64,000 nucleotides of DNA from Flagellimonas onchidii (GCF_004804315.1 NZ_SRXX01000005.1:62001-126000); one strand, 5' to 3'; shown: positions 23,984-33,596, counted from the stretch's first letter. Notes: a model not told the origin generated them from the sequence alone. Made by a program: numbers and translations.

Positions 23984-26900
23984 ATGTACAACCACAATAA
24001 CGCTTTTAAAAGTATGAAAAAAACAACTAATTCAGGTGTGCTATTATGGGGCATCCCGAAATTTGATCTAAAAATGAAACTAACTACAATTTTAATGATT
24101 GTTTCGTTGTTCAGAATTCAGGCCAGCACATACTCTCAAACAACGAAAATCACGCTCGACCTAAATCAGGTTAGTGTGGAACAAGTGCTCGACGAGATAG
24201 AGCGCAATACCGATTTTAAATTCTTGGCTGATACTCAAGAAGTTAACTTAGGGAGAATTGTTACTATCAAGGTAAGAAACCAAAAGATTAAGTCCATTCT
24301 TAATAGAATATTCGACAATGGCGACGTTGTGTATTCCATATTGGGCAAACAGATAGTACTTAAAAAGAACCAGTCGCCGCGGTCAGATACTAATACGGCC
24401 GTTGCGCAGCGAACCATTTCTGGAACAGCCGTTGATGCTACTGGACAACCTTTGCCAGGAGTAAACGTGGTGCAAAAAGGAACAGGAAACGGTACGTCAA
24501 CTGATTTTGATGGTAATTATACCATCAATGTATCCAATGATTCTGCCATCTTGGTATTTTCCTATATAGGTTTTGTGACAGTGGAAGTTCCTGTGGAGAA
24601 TCAGACTACAATCAACGTGACTATGAATGAAGATGCAAGTCAGTTGGATGAGGTGGTAGTAACTGCTTTGGGAATCAAAAAGGAGGCAAAAGCATTGGGT
24701 TACGCAGTGTCCAAGGTGGATTCCGAGAGAGTCCTTGCCAGTGGGTCTCCTGTCAATGCTTTGCAATCGCTTTATGGAACCGCATCAGGGGTGCAGGTAG
24801 CTGGTACGGCTAGTGGACCTACAGGTGGTTTTAAAATCAACATCCGTAATGCGGTATCTTTTGACCAGAACTCCACCACTAGACCTTTGATTGTTGTGGA
24901 CGGTATCCCGATTTATGATCAAGATACTGGGATTACTCGAAATGCAAGAACAGGAAGGGACAATGGAACGGGTATCAATGATATCAATGCTGAGGACATT
25001 GAGTCCATGGAAATCCTTAAAGGAGCAAAAGCCTCTGTACTTTACGGTAGTGAAGGGGCCAATGGGGTATTATTGATTACTACCAAATCTGGATCCAGAA
25101 GTCGCGGACTTGGTATTAGCGCTTCCATGACCACAACTATTGAACAAAGCGCGTTTACACCTGTCCTTCAAGATCAGTATGGAACGGGTCGTAGCGCAAG
25201 TAGTGATGCAAATGACGACCAAGGGTTTTATATCAATGAAGCGGGCGAAAGGGCACTGGATGTAGCCGGACCTGGTTTTGGCCCCAGATATGACCCTAAT
25301 GTACAACTTCGCTGGTGGGATGGCTCCGTGCGTCCTTGGCAAGCCACAAGAAGGGATGTTTTTGACCAACTTTTCAGAACAGGTAGTCAAAGGCTTCTCA
25401 ATGTAGCTGTAAGTTCAGGTGGAGAAAAGGGTTCCATACGTTTTGCATACACCAATATGAACTACAAGCCCATTACCAGGGGCGGAGATTACGATAGAAA
25501 TACCTTTAGTATAAATGCTTCATACAAGCTAAATGATGCTATTTCGCTTAAATATGTAGGTAATTATTTTGTGACCGATAATTTAAACCCCTCTTTTGAA
25601 GGGTCTGCGGACGCACAAGGTTCCACATCGAATTTGGGGGGGTATACCCGAGATGTTGATGTTGATCTCTTACGTAGCTTTTTGGTAACTGAAAATGGCT
25701 TTAACTATTTTAACGCCGAAGAGCGGCAAAGGGATTTTATCTCCACTGGAAGAAGTACTGTGGTAAACTCTCTTTGGGATTGGACTCAGGACGAAAGTGA
25801 GTTTAGACGTATTCACGGTATACAGTCCTTAACCTTGGATCTAACCTTAAGCAAAGTGTTCAGTGCGCAAGTTCTTGCGGGAATAGATAATACTGATGAA
25901 AGAAGAATTTACAGAGGTAAATTACGTGATCCCGGTTTAATAGGGCCAAATAGCGGCTCAATATTCACTGATCAAAATCGTCAGATTAGAAGGTCATATA
26001 TTCAAGGGACACTTAACTTTAATACTCGCTTCAACGACTGGGGTATTTCAGGTCTTGTAGGTGCCATACATAGGGATAATCGCTTTCAAACTAAAGGAGC
26101 TGAGCGTATCGGTGGATTTGTAATCCCTAACTTCTTCTCTTTTACCAACTTGCCTTCCGGTCAGCAGCCAAACTACATTAACGACAATGGGCGTGATGTA
26201 CTTTATGGGGTTTTAGGATCTGTACAAGTAGATTGGAAAGATCAGATTTTTGTCGAGGCACAAGCTCGTCAGGACTGGTCCTCTATCTTGCCTCCTAACA
26301 ACAATAGCTATTTTTACCCAGGTGTAAGTACTACTTGGATTGCTTCCAATTCCTTGAACCTTCCTTCTTTTGTTAAGTTTTTGAAACTTAGGACTTCTTG
26401 GGCAGATGTGGGAAGACCAGGACCATTGTATTTTGGTAATGTAAACCTTGGGGTTTCGCAATCAGGGAATGGATTCATTCTAAGTCCTCCGAGTTCCCTA
26501 CCTCCAATCGATGCCGAGTTTGTACAAAACCTGAAACCAGAAAGGAAACGTGAGTTTGAAGCAGGTCTAGAGGCTTTCTTTTTTGAAAACCAAAGAATAG
26601 GTATTGACTTCTCGATATATAGAGCAAATACCTATGACCAAATTATGGCGATTACCGCTCCCCCTGGACTTGGTGTAAATACGATTAGGATAAATGCAGC
26701 GGATGTACAGAACACCGGATGGGAATTGGGGCTTAGGACCAAGCCAATCTTCAACAAGAACTTCCAATGGGGATTGGATATGACCTTTGCTTCGGCCCAG
26801 ACCAAGGTGAATGGTCTAACAGATGATCTTACTTCCCAATTGTTGTTTTCTAGAAACGGCCTTAACTATGTTGCTGAAATTGGGGGAGAGTACGGGACCA

Positions 26901-27652
26901 TCATCCAACAACAAGGATTCCAGAACTACATAAACCCATCTGACGACAATGACCCCAATAATGGTGCGCGCATTGTTGAAAATGGTGGAGCTCGTTATGC
27001 ATATAGTAGGAGCAGTAACAGAAAGGTAGGAAAATTGCTCCCAGATGTAACAGGGGGTGCATTCAACAGATTTAGCTATAAGAACTTCACATTAGTGGCC
27101 AATATAGATTATTCCTTTGGTGCTACTTTCGTAAGTGAAGCTGAAACGTATATGTTGGCCGCAGGAGTTTTGCGAGAAAGTTTGCCCTTTAGGGATGCTG
27201 CTTCTGGAGGTCAAGCCTATTATATAAATGATGAAGGTGCCAGAGTTGCGGGAACAAACCCCGGAACCGGAGCAACTTTTAATGACGGAGTTATATTGGA
27301 TGGTGTGCGTAACGATGGTACACAAAATGCCCAAATTGTATCCGCTCAGGATTATTATGGATCATCTTACTTTTCCAACGGTTTCTTCCCAGAAGACCGT
27401 ATTTTTAAAAGTGATTATATAGCGTTACGTAATGTGTCATTGGATTATAGGCTTCCCGTTATTGCTGAGAAAATGGGATTGTCAGAAGCGGTAATCTCCG
27501 TTTTTGCCAATAATGTTGCTTATCTTTATAAAGCTGCGCCTAACTCTATTCCAGAAGCTAGCAATGGAACTGGTTGGTCGGCTGGTGCTTTTTCCACTAC
27601 AGCATTACCGCTACAAAGATCTTTAGGATTATCTTTAAGAGTTAAACTATAA
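23984..27652 (+). CDS. SusC/RagA-type TonB-dependent outer-membrane transducer with STN domain
   Basis: A 1222-residue SusC-like protein. Order: N-terminal signal region (the PKFDLKMKL motif is typical of STN-bearing SusCs), STN domain (about 50-115, TKITLDLNQVSVEQVLDEIE) that signals to FecR, CarboxypepD_reg-like domain (about 140-215), the LDEVVVTALGI TonB box, plug (about 240-350, with RPLIVVDGIPI) and the beta-barrel ending in SLRVKL. The ATG at 24014 is an equally plausible start. With sigma, FecR and the SusD gene 11 bp downstream, it forms a cell-surface signalling and import system. The substrate cannot be inferred: no glycosidase, lyase or protease is in the operon. Confidence 0.96.
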   Translation: MYNHNNAFKSMKKTTNSGVLLWGIPKFDLKMKLTTILMIVSLFRIQASTYSQTTKITLDLNQVSVEQVLDEIERNTDFKFLADTQEVNLGRIVTIKVRNQKIKSILNRIFDNGDVVYSILGKQIVLKKNQSPRSDTNTAVAQRTISGTAVDATGQPLPGVNVVQKGTGNGTSTDFDGNYTINVSNDSAILVFSYIGFVTVEVPVENQTTINVTMNEDASQLDEVVVTALGIKKEAKALGYAVSKVDSERVLASGSPVNALQSLYGTASGVQVAGTASGPTGGFKINIRNAVSFDQNSTTRPLIVVDGIPIYDQDTGITRNARTGRDNGTGINDINAEDIESMEILKGAKASVLYGSEGANGVLLITTKSGSRSRGLGISASMTTTIEQSAFTPVLQDQYGTGRSASSDANDDQGFYINEAGERALDVAGPGFGPRYDPNVQLRWWDGSVRPWQATRRDVFDQLFRTGSQRLLNVAVSSGGEKGSIRFAYTNMNYKPITRGGDYDRNTFSINASYKLNDAISLKYVGNYFVTDNLNPSFEGSADAQGSTSNLGGYTRDVDVDLLRSFLVTENGFNYFNAEERQRDFISTGRSTVVNSLWDWTQDESEFRRIHGIQSLTLDLTLSKVFSAQVLAGIDNTDERRIYRGKLRDPGLIGPNSGSIFTDQNRQIRRSYIQGTLNFNTRFNDWGISGLVGAIHRDNRFQTKGAERIGGFVIPNFFSFTNLPSGQQPNYINDNGRDVLYGVLGSVQVDWKDQIFVEAQARQDWSSILPPNNNSYFYPGVSTTWIASNSLNLPSFVKFLKLRTSWADVGRPGPLYFGNVNLGVSQSGNGFILSPPSSLPPIDAEFVQNLKPERKREFEAGLEAFFFENQRIGIDFSIYRANTYDQIMAITAPPGLGVNTIRINAADVQNTGWELGLRTKPIFNKNFQWGLDMTFASAQTKVNGLTDDLTSQLLFSRNGLNYVAEIGGEYGTIIQQQGFQNYINPSDDNDPNNGARIVENGGARYAYSRSSNRKVGKLLPDVTGGAFNRFSYKNFTLVANIDYSFGATFVSEAETYMLAAGVLRESLPFRDAASGGQAYYINDEGARVAGTNPGTGATFNDGVILDGVRNDGTQNAQIVSAQDYYGSSYFSNGFFPEDRIFKSDYIALRNVSLDYRLPVIAEKMGLSEAVISVFANNVAYLYKAAPNSIPEASNGTGWSAGAFSTTALPLQRSLGLSLRVKL

Positions 27653-27663
27653 AATTGCGTATT

Positions 27664-29661
27664 ATGAAAAATGTATTAACTAAATTAACTTTATGTGCTC
27701 TGGTTTTGGCCACATCCTATAGTTGTCAAGATCAGCTAGAGGAACTTTACCAAGATCCAGACGGTTTTTCCAAAACCCAAGCAGATGCAGCCGGCGTTAG
27801 TATTATTGCTGGATACTTTACCTCCCAGTTGACCCAGGGATTTTATTTAAGGGGTGATTATGGCGCCCAATACCATCAGCTGCGAAGCGGATCTCGTGTA
27901 ATGGGAACCGGGGTGCAATTGTATTATATGGCGCCTGAGGCATTTGGGGTTTCATACACCTTGCGTGATGTTGAAAACGATTGGGGATCCAATGGGTTTA
28001 ACCGATCAGTTTTTAATCAATTGAACAGTAATTGGGTAAAGGGTATTCTTTGGGCCCAAAAAGAGTTCAATAATATTGCTGAAGCAGATCGCACCAAATT
28101 GGATGTGCTTTTTATGCGATTGCTGCATGCTTTGAAGGGATATGCTTACCAACGTGGAATTGATGGTTATGAGAACGTCCCATATTTTCAGACCGGATCT
28201 GCCGGAGCCTTGGATGGAGATAGAGCTGAATGGCTGGGCCAAGAGGAAGTATACCCTATCATTATTGCTGAACTAGGCGAGATTGAAGAGTATTTGTCCA
28301 CCTTGGAATTGGATTCTAGCGAACTTAGTGTTTTCCAAAATCAGGATGTTATTTTTAATGGTAGCATTATGCAATGGAGGAAGTATATTAACTCCTTGCG
28401 ACTAAGATGGGCCATGACTGTTAGCGAAAGACTTCCAGATTTAACCACGGCGACTATCAACGAGTTGGCAGGAAAACCACTTTTTGACGAGGCCAATGAT
28501 GTAGCTGGATTGGCGGATATTGCCATTGTGGATTCTTCCCGCTTGCAGCGTGAATTGGGAATAACACGGGCTTTTCGCGAAAGAGCAGATGAATGTCGTG
28601 CTCCAAAACGTTATTTGGAAGATAGCATGTTTTGCATCCCTACTGAAGAAAGTGTGGTAGTGGAAGGAGAAACCTTGTACTATTTTAGTGGTGATAATGC
28701 CGCTGAAGGACTTGAGAATGGTACGGTGGACCCTAGAATCAAATACGTTTTCTCTGCTGATATCTTAGGACGATACATCGGTGCCGAAACCAGCTGGGAT
28801 AATGGTAGCGACCCCAATAGTTATTTGAATAAAATAATTCGTACCTATTATATTAACGAGCCCATTATGACGGATGTAAGTGTTACTGAAGTTTCTTTTG
28901 GTTCAGAAGATGGAGATGAGCAGACTATTTCGCTGAGTGCGGAATTGGAGGGTACCTTGGTAGGTCGAGAGGCTTTCTTACTAGATGCTTTCCGTGGGTA
29001 CCTTACAAGTTCTAGTGATACTAATTTTCGAATTGGTACTGACAACAACATGATTGCAGAATTCAACGTGCGTCCTTTGTACAATTTTGACATTAGATAC
29101 CCCACGTTACATGCTGTGGAAACGGAGCTTTCACTTGCTGAGGCTGCAGTGCGTGGTTTTGGTAACGCAGGGTCAGCTCGTCAACATTATGCAAATGCGA
29201 TTAAATTGTCCTGTGATTACTGGTATGGAGTTAATACCGAAAATACCTATAGTCAGCAAACAGTACCTGCATTCCCAAGCAATATGGATCCATCCAGAAT
29301 TGAAAGGGATAGACCTACAAAGCAATATAATGCCGCTGCCTTTGCTGAATATGCTGCTCAGCAGTTCGATACTATGACAGATCAGGAGAAGGTTCAAGCC
29401 ATTTTCAATCAATTGCAGCTGCACTATGGACTATTCAATTTTGAGGTGCCATGGACATCTGCCAGACGTTTGATAAAATACTTGGGAGACAATCCAGGGT
29501 CACCTTATGAAACATTTCGATGGAAGGAGCGCTTTTTGTACAATCCTAATATTCAGGCAACTGATCCAGCGGCTTGGGCAATCATTAGCCAAACCGACGA
29601 TCCGAATATCCCAGTTTGGTTTACTGGACGGGATACTAAATGGAGAAACACACTTGAATAA
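27664..29661 (+). CDS. SusD/RagB-family outer-membrane lipoprotein
   Basis: A 665-residue lipoprotein (signal ending ATSYSC, Cys21) that forms the lid of the SusC transporter. It has the helical TPR-like scaffold of SusD with typical segments LHALKGYAYQRG, WRKYINSLRLRWAMTVSE and LSLAEAAVRGFG. It is longer than the usual 450-560 residues because of an insert around 300-430 (ECRAPKRYLEDSMFCIP, with a Cys pair). The ATG at 27664 is preferred over the TTG at 27655. It is tightly coupled to susC. Confidence 0.93.
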   Translation: MKNVLTKLTLCALVLATSYSCQDQLEELYQDPDGFSKTQADAAGVSIIAGYFTSQLTQGFYLRGDYGAQYHQLRSGSRVMGTGVQLYYMAPEAFGVSYTLRDVENDWGSNGFNRSVFNQLNSNWVKGILWAQKEFNNIAEADRTKLDVLFMRLLHALKGYAYQRGIDGYENVPYFQTGSAGALDGDRAEWLGQEEVYPIIIAELGEIEEYLSTLELDSSELSVFQNQDVIFNGSIMQWRKYINSLRLRWAMTVSERLPDLTTATINELAGKPLFDEANDVAGLADIAIVDSSRLQRELGITRAFRERADECRAPKRYLEDSMFCIPTEESVVVEGETLYYFSGDNAAEGLENGTVDPRIKYVFSADILGRYIGAETSWDNGSDPNSYLNKIIRTYYINEPIMTDVSVTEVSFGSEDGDEQTISLSAELEGTLVGREAFLLDAFRGYLTSSSDTNFRIGTDNNMIAEFNVRPLYNFDIRYPTLHAVETELSLAEAAVRGFGNAGSARQHYANAIKLSCDYWYGVNTENTYSQQTVPAFPSNMDPSRIERDRPTKQYNAAAFAEYAAQQFDTMTDQEKVQAIFNQLQLHYGLFNFEVPWTSARRLIKYLGDNPGSPYETFRWKERFLYNPNIQATDPAAWAIISQTDDPNIPVWFTGRDTKWRNTLE

Positions 29662-29688
29662 AATCTAAACATGATCAAATAGATGTCA

Positions 29689-29740
29689 CGAAGCCAAAAA
29701 ATGATTAAAGCAATTCGTTGGAAGTAAAATTTTGGCTTCG
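29689..29740 (+). other. Inverted repeat after susD
   Basis: CGAAGCCAAAA (29689-29699) and TTTTGGCTTCG (29730-29740) are perfect inverted copies around a 30-nt loop, in the 108-bp gap between susD and the small lipoprotein gene. It probably forms an mRNA hairpin that dampens read-through or protects the susCD message. Confidence 0.6.
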
Positions 29741-29769
29741 TACAACGATCAAAAAAATATAATAAACAA

Positions 29770-30108
29770 ATGAAAAGACTTTTTTATGTTATCCTGACAT
29801 TGGTTTTGGTGGTTTCTTGTACCAAAGATGATGAAGGATCTATATTCGGAAACGCAAGTGGAGATGACGGCAACATACTATCGGGCATTACTGTAAAGTT
29901 GTATTCCGAGAATACAGCATTGCTCACACAAACGACCACAGATGCAGAAGGTAACTTTACCTTTACGGGCCTGGATGCCGCCAATTATTATGTTGGTGCT
30001 ACCATTACTGTTGGTGACGTGGTTTGGGATACAGGTAATACCCCTCAAATTGTATATGTAGGAGGAGAGGCAGCTAGAGAAGTTGTACTTACCTTGAACC
30101 AGAAATAA
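29770..30108 (+). CDS. Small lipoprotein with a carboxypeptidase-regulatory/SpaA-like beta domain
   Basis: A 112-residue lipoprotein (signal ending VVSC, Cys17) with an acidic linker and one Ig-like beta-sandwich (about 33-110): GNILSGITVKLYSEN...TTTDAEGNFTFTGLDAANYYV. Such domains occur as prealbumin-like folds in Bacteroidota surface proteins. It is the last gene of the sigma/FecR/SusCD cluster and may be a surface accessory or glycan-binding protein, but no function is known. Confidence 0.8.
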   Translation: MKRLFYVILTLVLVVSCTKDDEGSIFGNASGDDGNILSGITVKLYSENTALLTQTTTDAEGNFTFTGLDAANYYVGATITVGDVVWDTGNTPQIVYVGGEAAREVVLTLNQK

Positions 30109-30153
30109 CCATTTGACTTTATTCGAACATTGTTTGAGTTAGTTCGTTGGATT

Positions 30154-30184
30154 GCCGGCCATTTTATGGTCGGCTTTCTTTTTT
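30154..30184 (+). terminator. Rho-independent terminator closing the susCD operon
   Basis: GCCGGCCAT-TTT-ATGGTCGGC stem (9 bp with one mismatch) followed by TTTCTTTTTT. Confidence 0.85.
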
Positions 30185-30454
30185 GATATAACGTCAAAGC
30201 AGTACCTACCCATTAATAAAAAGGAACTGAACAAGGCATAAATCAGTTGTTTTGTTCCATTGCATGCAAGCTTTTCGATATTTTACCACCTTGGTACCCA
30301 TACTATAGCTTCAACATGGATGATTAGCTGATAAGTGCAAAATATCCACTTCGAATTTTAATAATTTTTTCCTAACAATTATTTAATTGGAAACCTATCA
30401 ATCCTCAACTAAAAAAGTGAGTAATTTGAAACATAATTTTATTATTTGTAAACA
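30185..30454. other. Leader region of the first phosphonate operon
   Basis: 270 bp without a gene. It contains AAAAAGTGAGTA at 30412-30423, identical to 34272-34283 upstream of the second operon, and TTATTTGTAA at 30442-30451, close to the candidate operator near the second operon. Confidence 0.55.
30442..30451 (+). promoter_or_regulatory. Candidate XRE-cupin operator, operon 1
   Basis: TTATTTGTAA matches 9 of 10 bases of GTATTTGTAA found repeatedly near the regulator gene. It lies directly before the likely TTG start of the transporter gene. Confidence 0.4.
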
Positions 30455-31753
30455 TTGGCGTTATTCAGACGAACATCTGGGACAAACTCTAGGACTCCAT
30501 TTGTATTGCACGCTTCCCTCGCGGCATTTGGAACCTATTTTTGCATGTACGCCTATAGAAAACCGTTCTCTGTAGCAACATTTGAAGGATTAAGTTTTGC
30601 TGGGGTCGACTATAAGATATTGTTGATTATTGCCCAAGTATTGGGGTATGCCCTATCAAAGTTCATAGGCATAAAGTTAATCTCCGAATTAAGATCAAAC
30701 AAACGGTTACTTTACCTACTTATCTTCATTGCCTTTGCAGAAGCATCGCTATTCTTTTTTGCATGGGTTCCTGCTCCTTACAACATACTGTTCATGTTTT
30801 TGAATGGTATCCCTTTAGGGATGATTTGGGGAATTGTGTTTTCTTATTTGGAGGGAAGAAGGGTAACGGATATTTTGGGAATCGCACTTTGTGCAAGCTT
30901 CATTGTATCAAGTGGAGTGGTGAAATCAGTAGGACTTTACGTAATGACCTCTTGGGGTATTACAGAATTTTGGATGCCTTCCGTGACCGGAGCTCTGTTC
31001 TTGGTTCCGTTGGTAATATTTTCTTTATTGTTGCAGCAGGTCCCCCCACCGACGTCCAGAGATATGGAGCAACGTGCGGAACGAATTCCTATGACTAAAG
31101 AAGATCGTATCAAACTTGTAAAAAATTTCTTTTTCCCATTATCTATAATTGTCATTTTCTACACTTTTCTAACCGCTTTTAGGGATTTCAGGGATAATTT
31201 TGCCAGGGAACTTTGGGACAGCATAGGATACAAAGGAGATGCCTCCGTTTTTTCTACATCGGAGATTATAATTGCGATTATTGTTCTACTCATGATTGGT
31301 TCCGTTTTCTATATCAAAGACAATCTCAAGGCTCTTTTTACTTATCATTCGTTGCTTTTGTTGGGTACTCTGGTTCTTGGGCTGGCAACATTATTTTTTC
31401 AAATAGGGTTTTTAGACCCGTTCCTATGGATGGTACTTACAGGTTTTGGGCTTTACATTTGTTATGTACCCTTTAATTGCCTATTCTTTGACCGATTTAT
31501 TGCCACCTTTAAAATAAAGGGCAATTCCGGTTTCCTTATCTATATAGCGGACGCTTTTGGATATGTTGGAAGTGTTCTGGTCCTACTTTACAAAAACTTC
31601 GGACAAGCCAATCTTTCATGGCTTAATTTTTTTGTCTATGGCGCATACGCGGTCGCCCTGATTGGAACCGCAATTACCCTTACCTCGTTCTTTCATTTAA
31701 GGTCGAGGTCCAAATTAGATAACTTTAACGAACATTTATATAATGAACAATAA
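30455..31753 (+). CDS. DUF5690/MFS-like inner-membrane transporter of the phosphonate locus
   Basis: A 432-residue protein with about 11-12 membrane helices in a major-facilitator-like arrangement, including the family's AAFGTYFCMYAYRKPF start and the NGIPLGMIWGIVFSYLEGRR loop. The frame has no ATG before the first conserved helix (the first is at 30544, inside it), so TTG at 30455 is the likely start. Its stop overlaps the FAD-enzyme start by 11 bp, so it is translationally coupled to phosphonate catabolism. Uptake of an aminophosphonate or related compound across the inner membrane is inferred from context only; the family has no assigned substrate that I know of. Confidence 0.82.
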   Translation: MALFRRTSGTNSRTPFVLHASLAAFGTYFCMYAYRKPFSVATFEGLSFAGVDYKILLIIAQVLGYALSKFIGIKLISELRSNKRLLYLLIFIAFAEASLFFFAWVPAPYNILFMFLNGIPLGMIWGIVFSYLEGRRVTDILGIALCASFIVSSGVVKSVGLYVMTSWGITEFWMPSVTGALFLVPLVIFSLLLQQVPPPTSRDMEQRAERIPMTKEDRIKLVKNFFFPLSIIVIFYTFLTAFRDFRDNFARELWDSIGYKGDASVFSTSEIIIAIIVLLMIGSVFYIKDNLKALFTYHSLLLLGTLVLGLATLFFQIGFLDPFLWMVLTGFGLYICYVPFNCLFFDRFIATFKIKGNSGFLIYIADAFGYVGSVLVLLYKNFGQANLSWLNFFVYGAYAVALIGTAITLTSFFHLRSRSKLDNFNEHLYNEQ

Positions 31754-32900
31754 ATACGATGTCATCATTGTTGGAGGTGGTGTTTTAGGAACTTTCCATG
31801 CCTACCACGCACTAAAATTAGGTTTAAAGGTCTGTCTAGTGGAAAAAGATGCCTTCCCCAAAGGGGCAACAACGCAAAATTTCGGACAAGTGGTTCCCTC
31901 GGGTATGAATGTGAAATGGCAGAAATTTGGAAGGGAAAGTTTACAGATATACAAAGAAATACAGTCCTTATTCGATATTACAGTTCGCCAGCACGGAACC
32001 GTATATTTAGCCTCCAATGAAGAAGAAGAACAGTTGTTGGTGGAACTTAGAGCTATCAACAGTAATAATGACTACTGCTCGAAGATGCTCACACCCACTG
32101 AATGTTTTAATCAGTATCCAGGATTACAGGCAAATTATGCGAAGGCAGGGCTTTACTTTCCAGAAGAAGTAACCGTAGAGCCCAGAACAATGATTCATAG
32201 GTTGCAACAATATTTAGTAGATTACATGAATCTTGAACTTATTACAAATTTTTCTGTAACCTATTGTGAGAGCATTAATGGCGGAGTAGAAGTACACAAT
32301 TCGAAACACCACAAATTGGTTGCCGAAAAGGTTATTGTTTGTAATGGAAATGACTTTAAAACGCTCTATCCCGAAATTTTTGAAACCAGCGATTTAGAGG
32401 TGTCTAAACTGCAAATGATGCAGACAAAACCCCAAGAAAATTATTTATTAAAAGGGTCTGTATTGACAGGTTGGTCAATAAGGAGGTATGAAGCCTTCGC
32501 AGAGTGTCCTTCCTATCATGCCATAAAGGCCAATGAGCCCGAAGATAGCTTGCAAAAAAAATGGGGAGTACATATATTGTTCAAGCAAGCTTTTGATGGT
32601 TCGGTGATTTTGGGAGATTCACACCAATATGCCGATGCCAACCGTATAGATGATTTGGGATTTGATTTGGATATGGATATCGACAACTTTATGTTGCAAG
32701 AAGCCAAAAAAATCTTCCAATTGCCAAACTATGATATTCAGCATAGGTGGTACGGAATGTATTCCCAATGCAAAACAAAGGACATTTTTAATACAACTAT
32801 AGATAAGAATATCCATATCGTGACCAGTATTGGTGGCAAAGGAATGACAGGCAGTGCAGGATACTCCAAAAAGAACATCTCCAAAATTTTTAATGCATAA
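31743..32900 (+). CDS. FAD-dependent oxidoreductase, TIGR03364/PbfD-like (phosphonate catabolism)
   Basis: A 385-residue glycine-oxidase-like flavoprotein. The N-terminal FAD motif is VIIVGGGVLGTFHAYHA. The features that separate this phosphonate-associated group from other DAO enzymes are present: ATTQNFGQVVPSG, VTVEPR, VIVCNGNDFKTLYPEIF, KLQMMQTKPQ, WGVHILFKQ, GDSHQY and RWYGMYSQ. Characterised PbfD oxidises N-methylated 2-aminoethylphosphonate to phosphonoacetaldehyde. The enzyme lies between the transporter and the phosphonatase-like gene, which is the usual context. It is presumably cytosolic. The exact substrate here is inferred. Confidence 0.88.
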   Translation: MNNKYDVIIVGGGVLGTFHAYHALKLGLKVCLVEKDAFPKGATTQNFGQVVPSGMNVKWQKFGRESLQIYKEIQSLFDITVRQHGTVYLASNEEEEQLLVELRAINSNNDYCSKMLTPTECFNQYPGLQANYAKAGLYFPEEVTVEPRTMIHRLQQYLVDYMNLELITNFSVTYCESINGGVEVHNSKHHKLVAEKVIVCNGNDFKTLYPEIFETSDLEVSKLQMMQTKPQENYLLKGSVLTGWSIRRYEAFAECPSYHAIKANEPEDSLQKKWGVHILFKQAFDGSVILGDSHQYADANRIDDLGFDLDMDIDNFMLQEAKKIFQLPNYDIQHRWYGMYSQCKTKDIFNTTIDKNIHIVTSIGGKGMTGSAGYSKKNISKIFNA

Positions 32901-32909
32901 CCATAACTT

Positions 32910-33596
32910 ATGAAAGAAATAAAATTGACAGTCTTTGATATGGCTGGAACTACGGTAAACGAAAACAATGTAGTCTACAAAACCGTACAAAAAGCATTAG
33001 GCCATGCAGGTGTTGAGGTAGATTTGGATACCGTTTTAGAGTTTGGTGCGGGCAAGGAAAAATATAAAGCTATATTTGATATACTGGATAACAATACCGG
33101 TATAGGCGATTTAGAGGCTAAGGCCCATGAAGTTTTTGGTGTTTTCAAGGATATGCTCAAGCAAGCCTATCAAGAATTGGAAGTCACGCCATACGATGGG
33201 GTTGAGGAACTCTTCCGTTGCTTAAGGTCGAACAACATCAAAGTGGTTCTGAATACAGGATACGATTCGAAAACTGCCAATACTTTATTGAGCAAACTTG
33301 GATGGAAGGTGGGCAATCAAATTGATGGGTTGATTACCGCAACTGACGTCATAAAGGGAAGGCCTTCTTCTGAAATGATCGATAAAGCAATGGAGCAATT
33401 CAACATTACAGATCCATCTCGAGTGTTAAAAGCAGGGGACTCAATAATAGATATAGAAGAAGGTAAAAATACTAACTGCGGAATGACAGTGGGAGTATTG
33501 ACTGGAGCCCATACTAGGAAACAACTCGAAACAGCTGGGCCAACATTGATTTTAGACTCGCTCCAAGAGCTCAAAGAGGTATTATTGCTTAAATAA
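32910..33596 (+). CDS. PhnX-like HAD hydrolase (phosphonoacetaldehyde hydrolase-like)
   Basis: A 228-residue HAD-superfamily enzyme. Motif I is FDMAGTTV (nucleophile Asp10, with Ala12 instead of the second Asp), the signature of phosphonatases. The cap region has FGAGKEKYKAI, whose Lys49 may correspond to the Schiff-base lysine of PhnX. Motif II is LNTGYDSKTA, motif III GRPSSEMI, and motif IV AGDSIIDIEEGKN, followed by VGVLTGAHTRKQL typical of the TIGR03351 group. It should cleave the C-P bond of phosphonoacetaldehyde to acetaldehyde and phosphate. It is the last gene of operon 1; its end overlaps the convergent regulator gene by 8 bp. Confidence 0.85.
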   Translation: MKEIKLTVFDMAGTTVNENNVVYKTVQKALGHAGVEVDLDTVLEFGAGKEKYKAIFDILDNNTGIGDLEAKAHEVFGVFKDMLKQAYQELEVTPYDGVEELFRCLRSNNIKVVLNTGYDSKTANTLLSKLGWKVGNQIDGLITATDVIKGRPSSEMIDKAMEQFNITDPSRVLKAGDSIIDIEEGKNTNCGMTVGVLTGAHTRKQLETAGPTLILDSLQELKEVLLLK

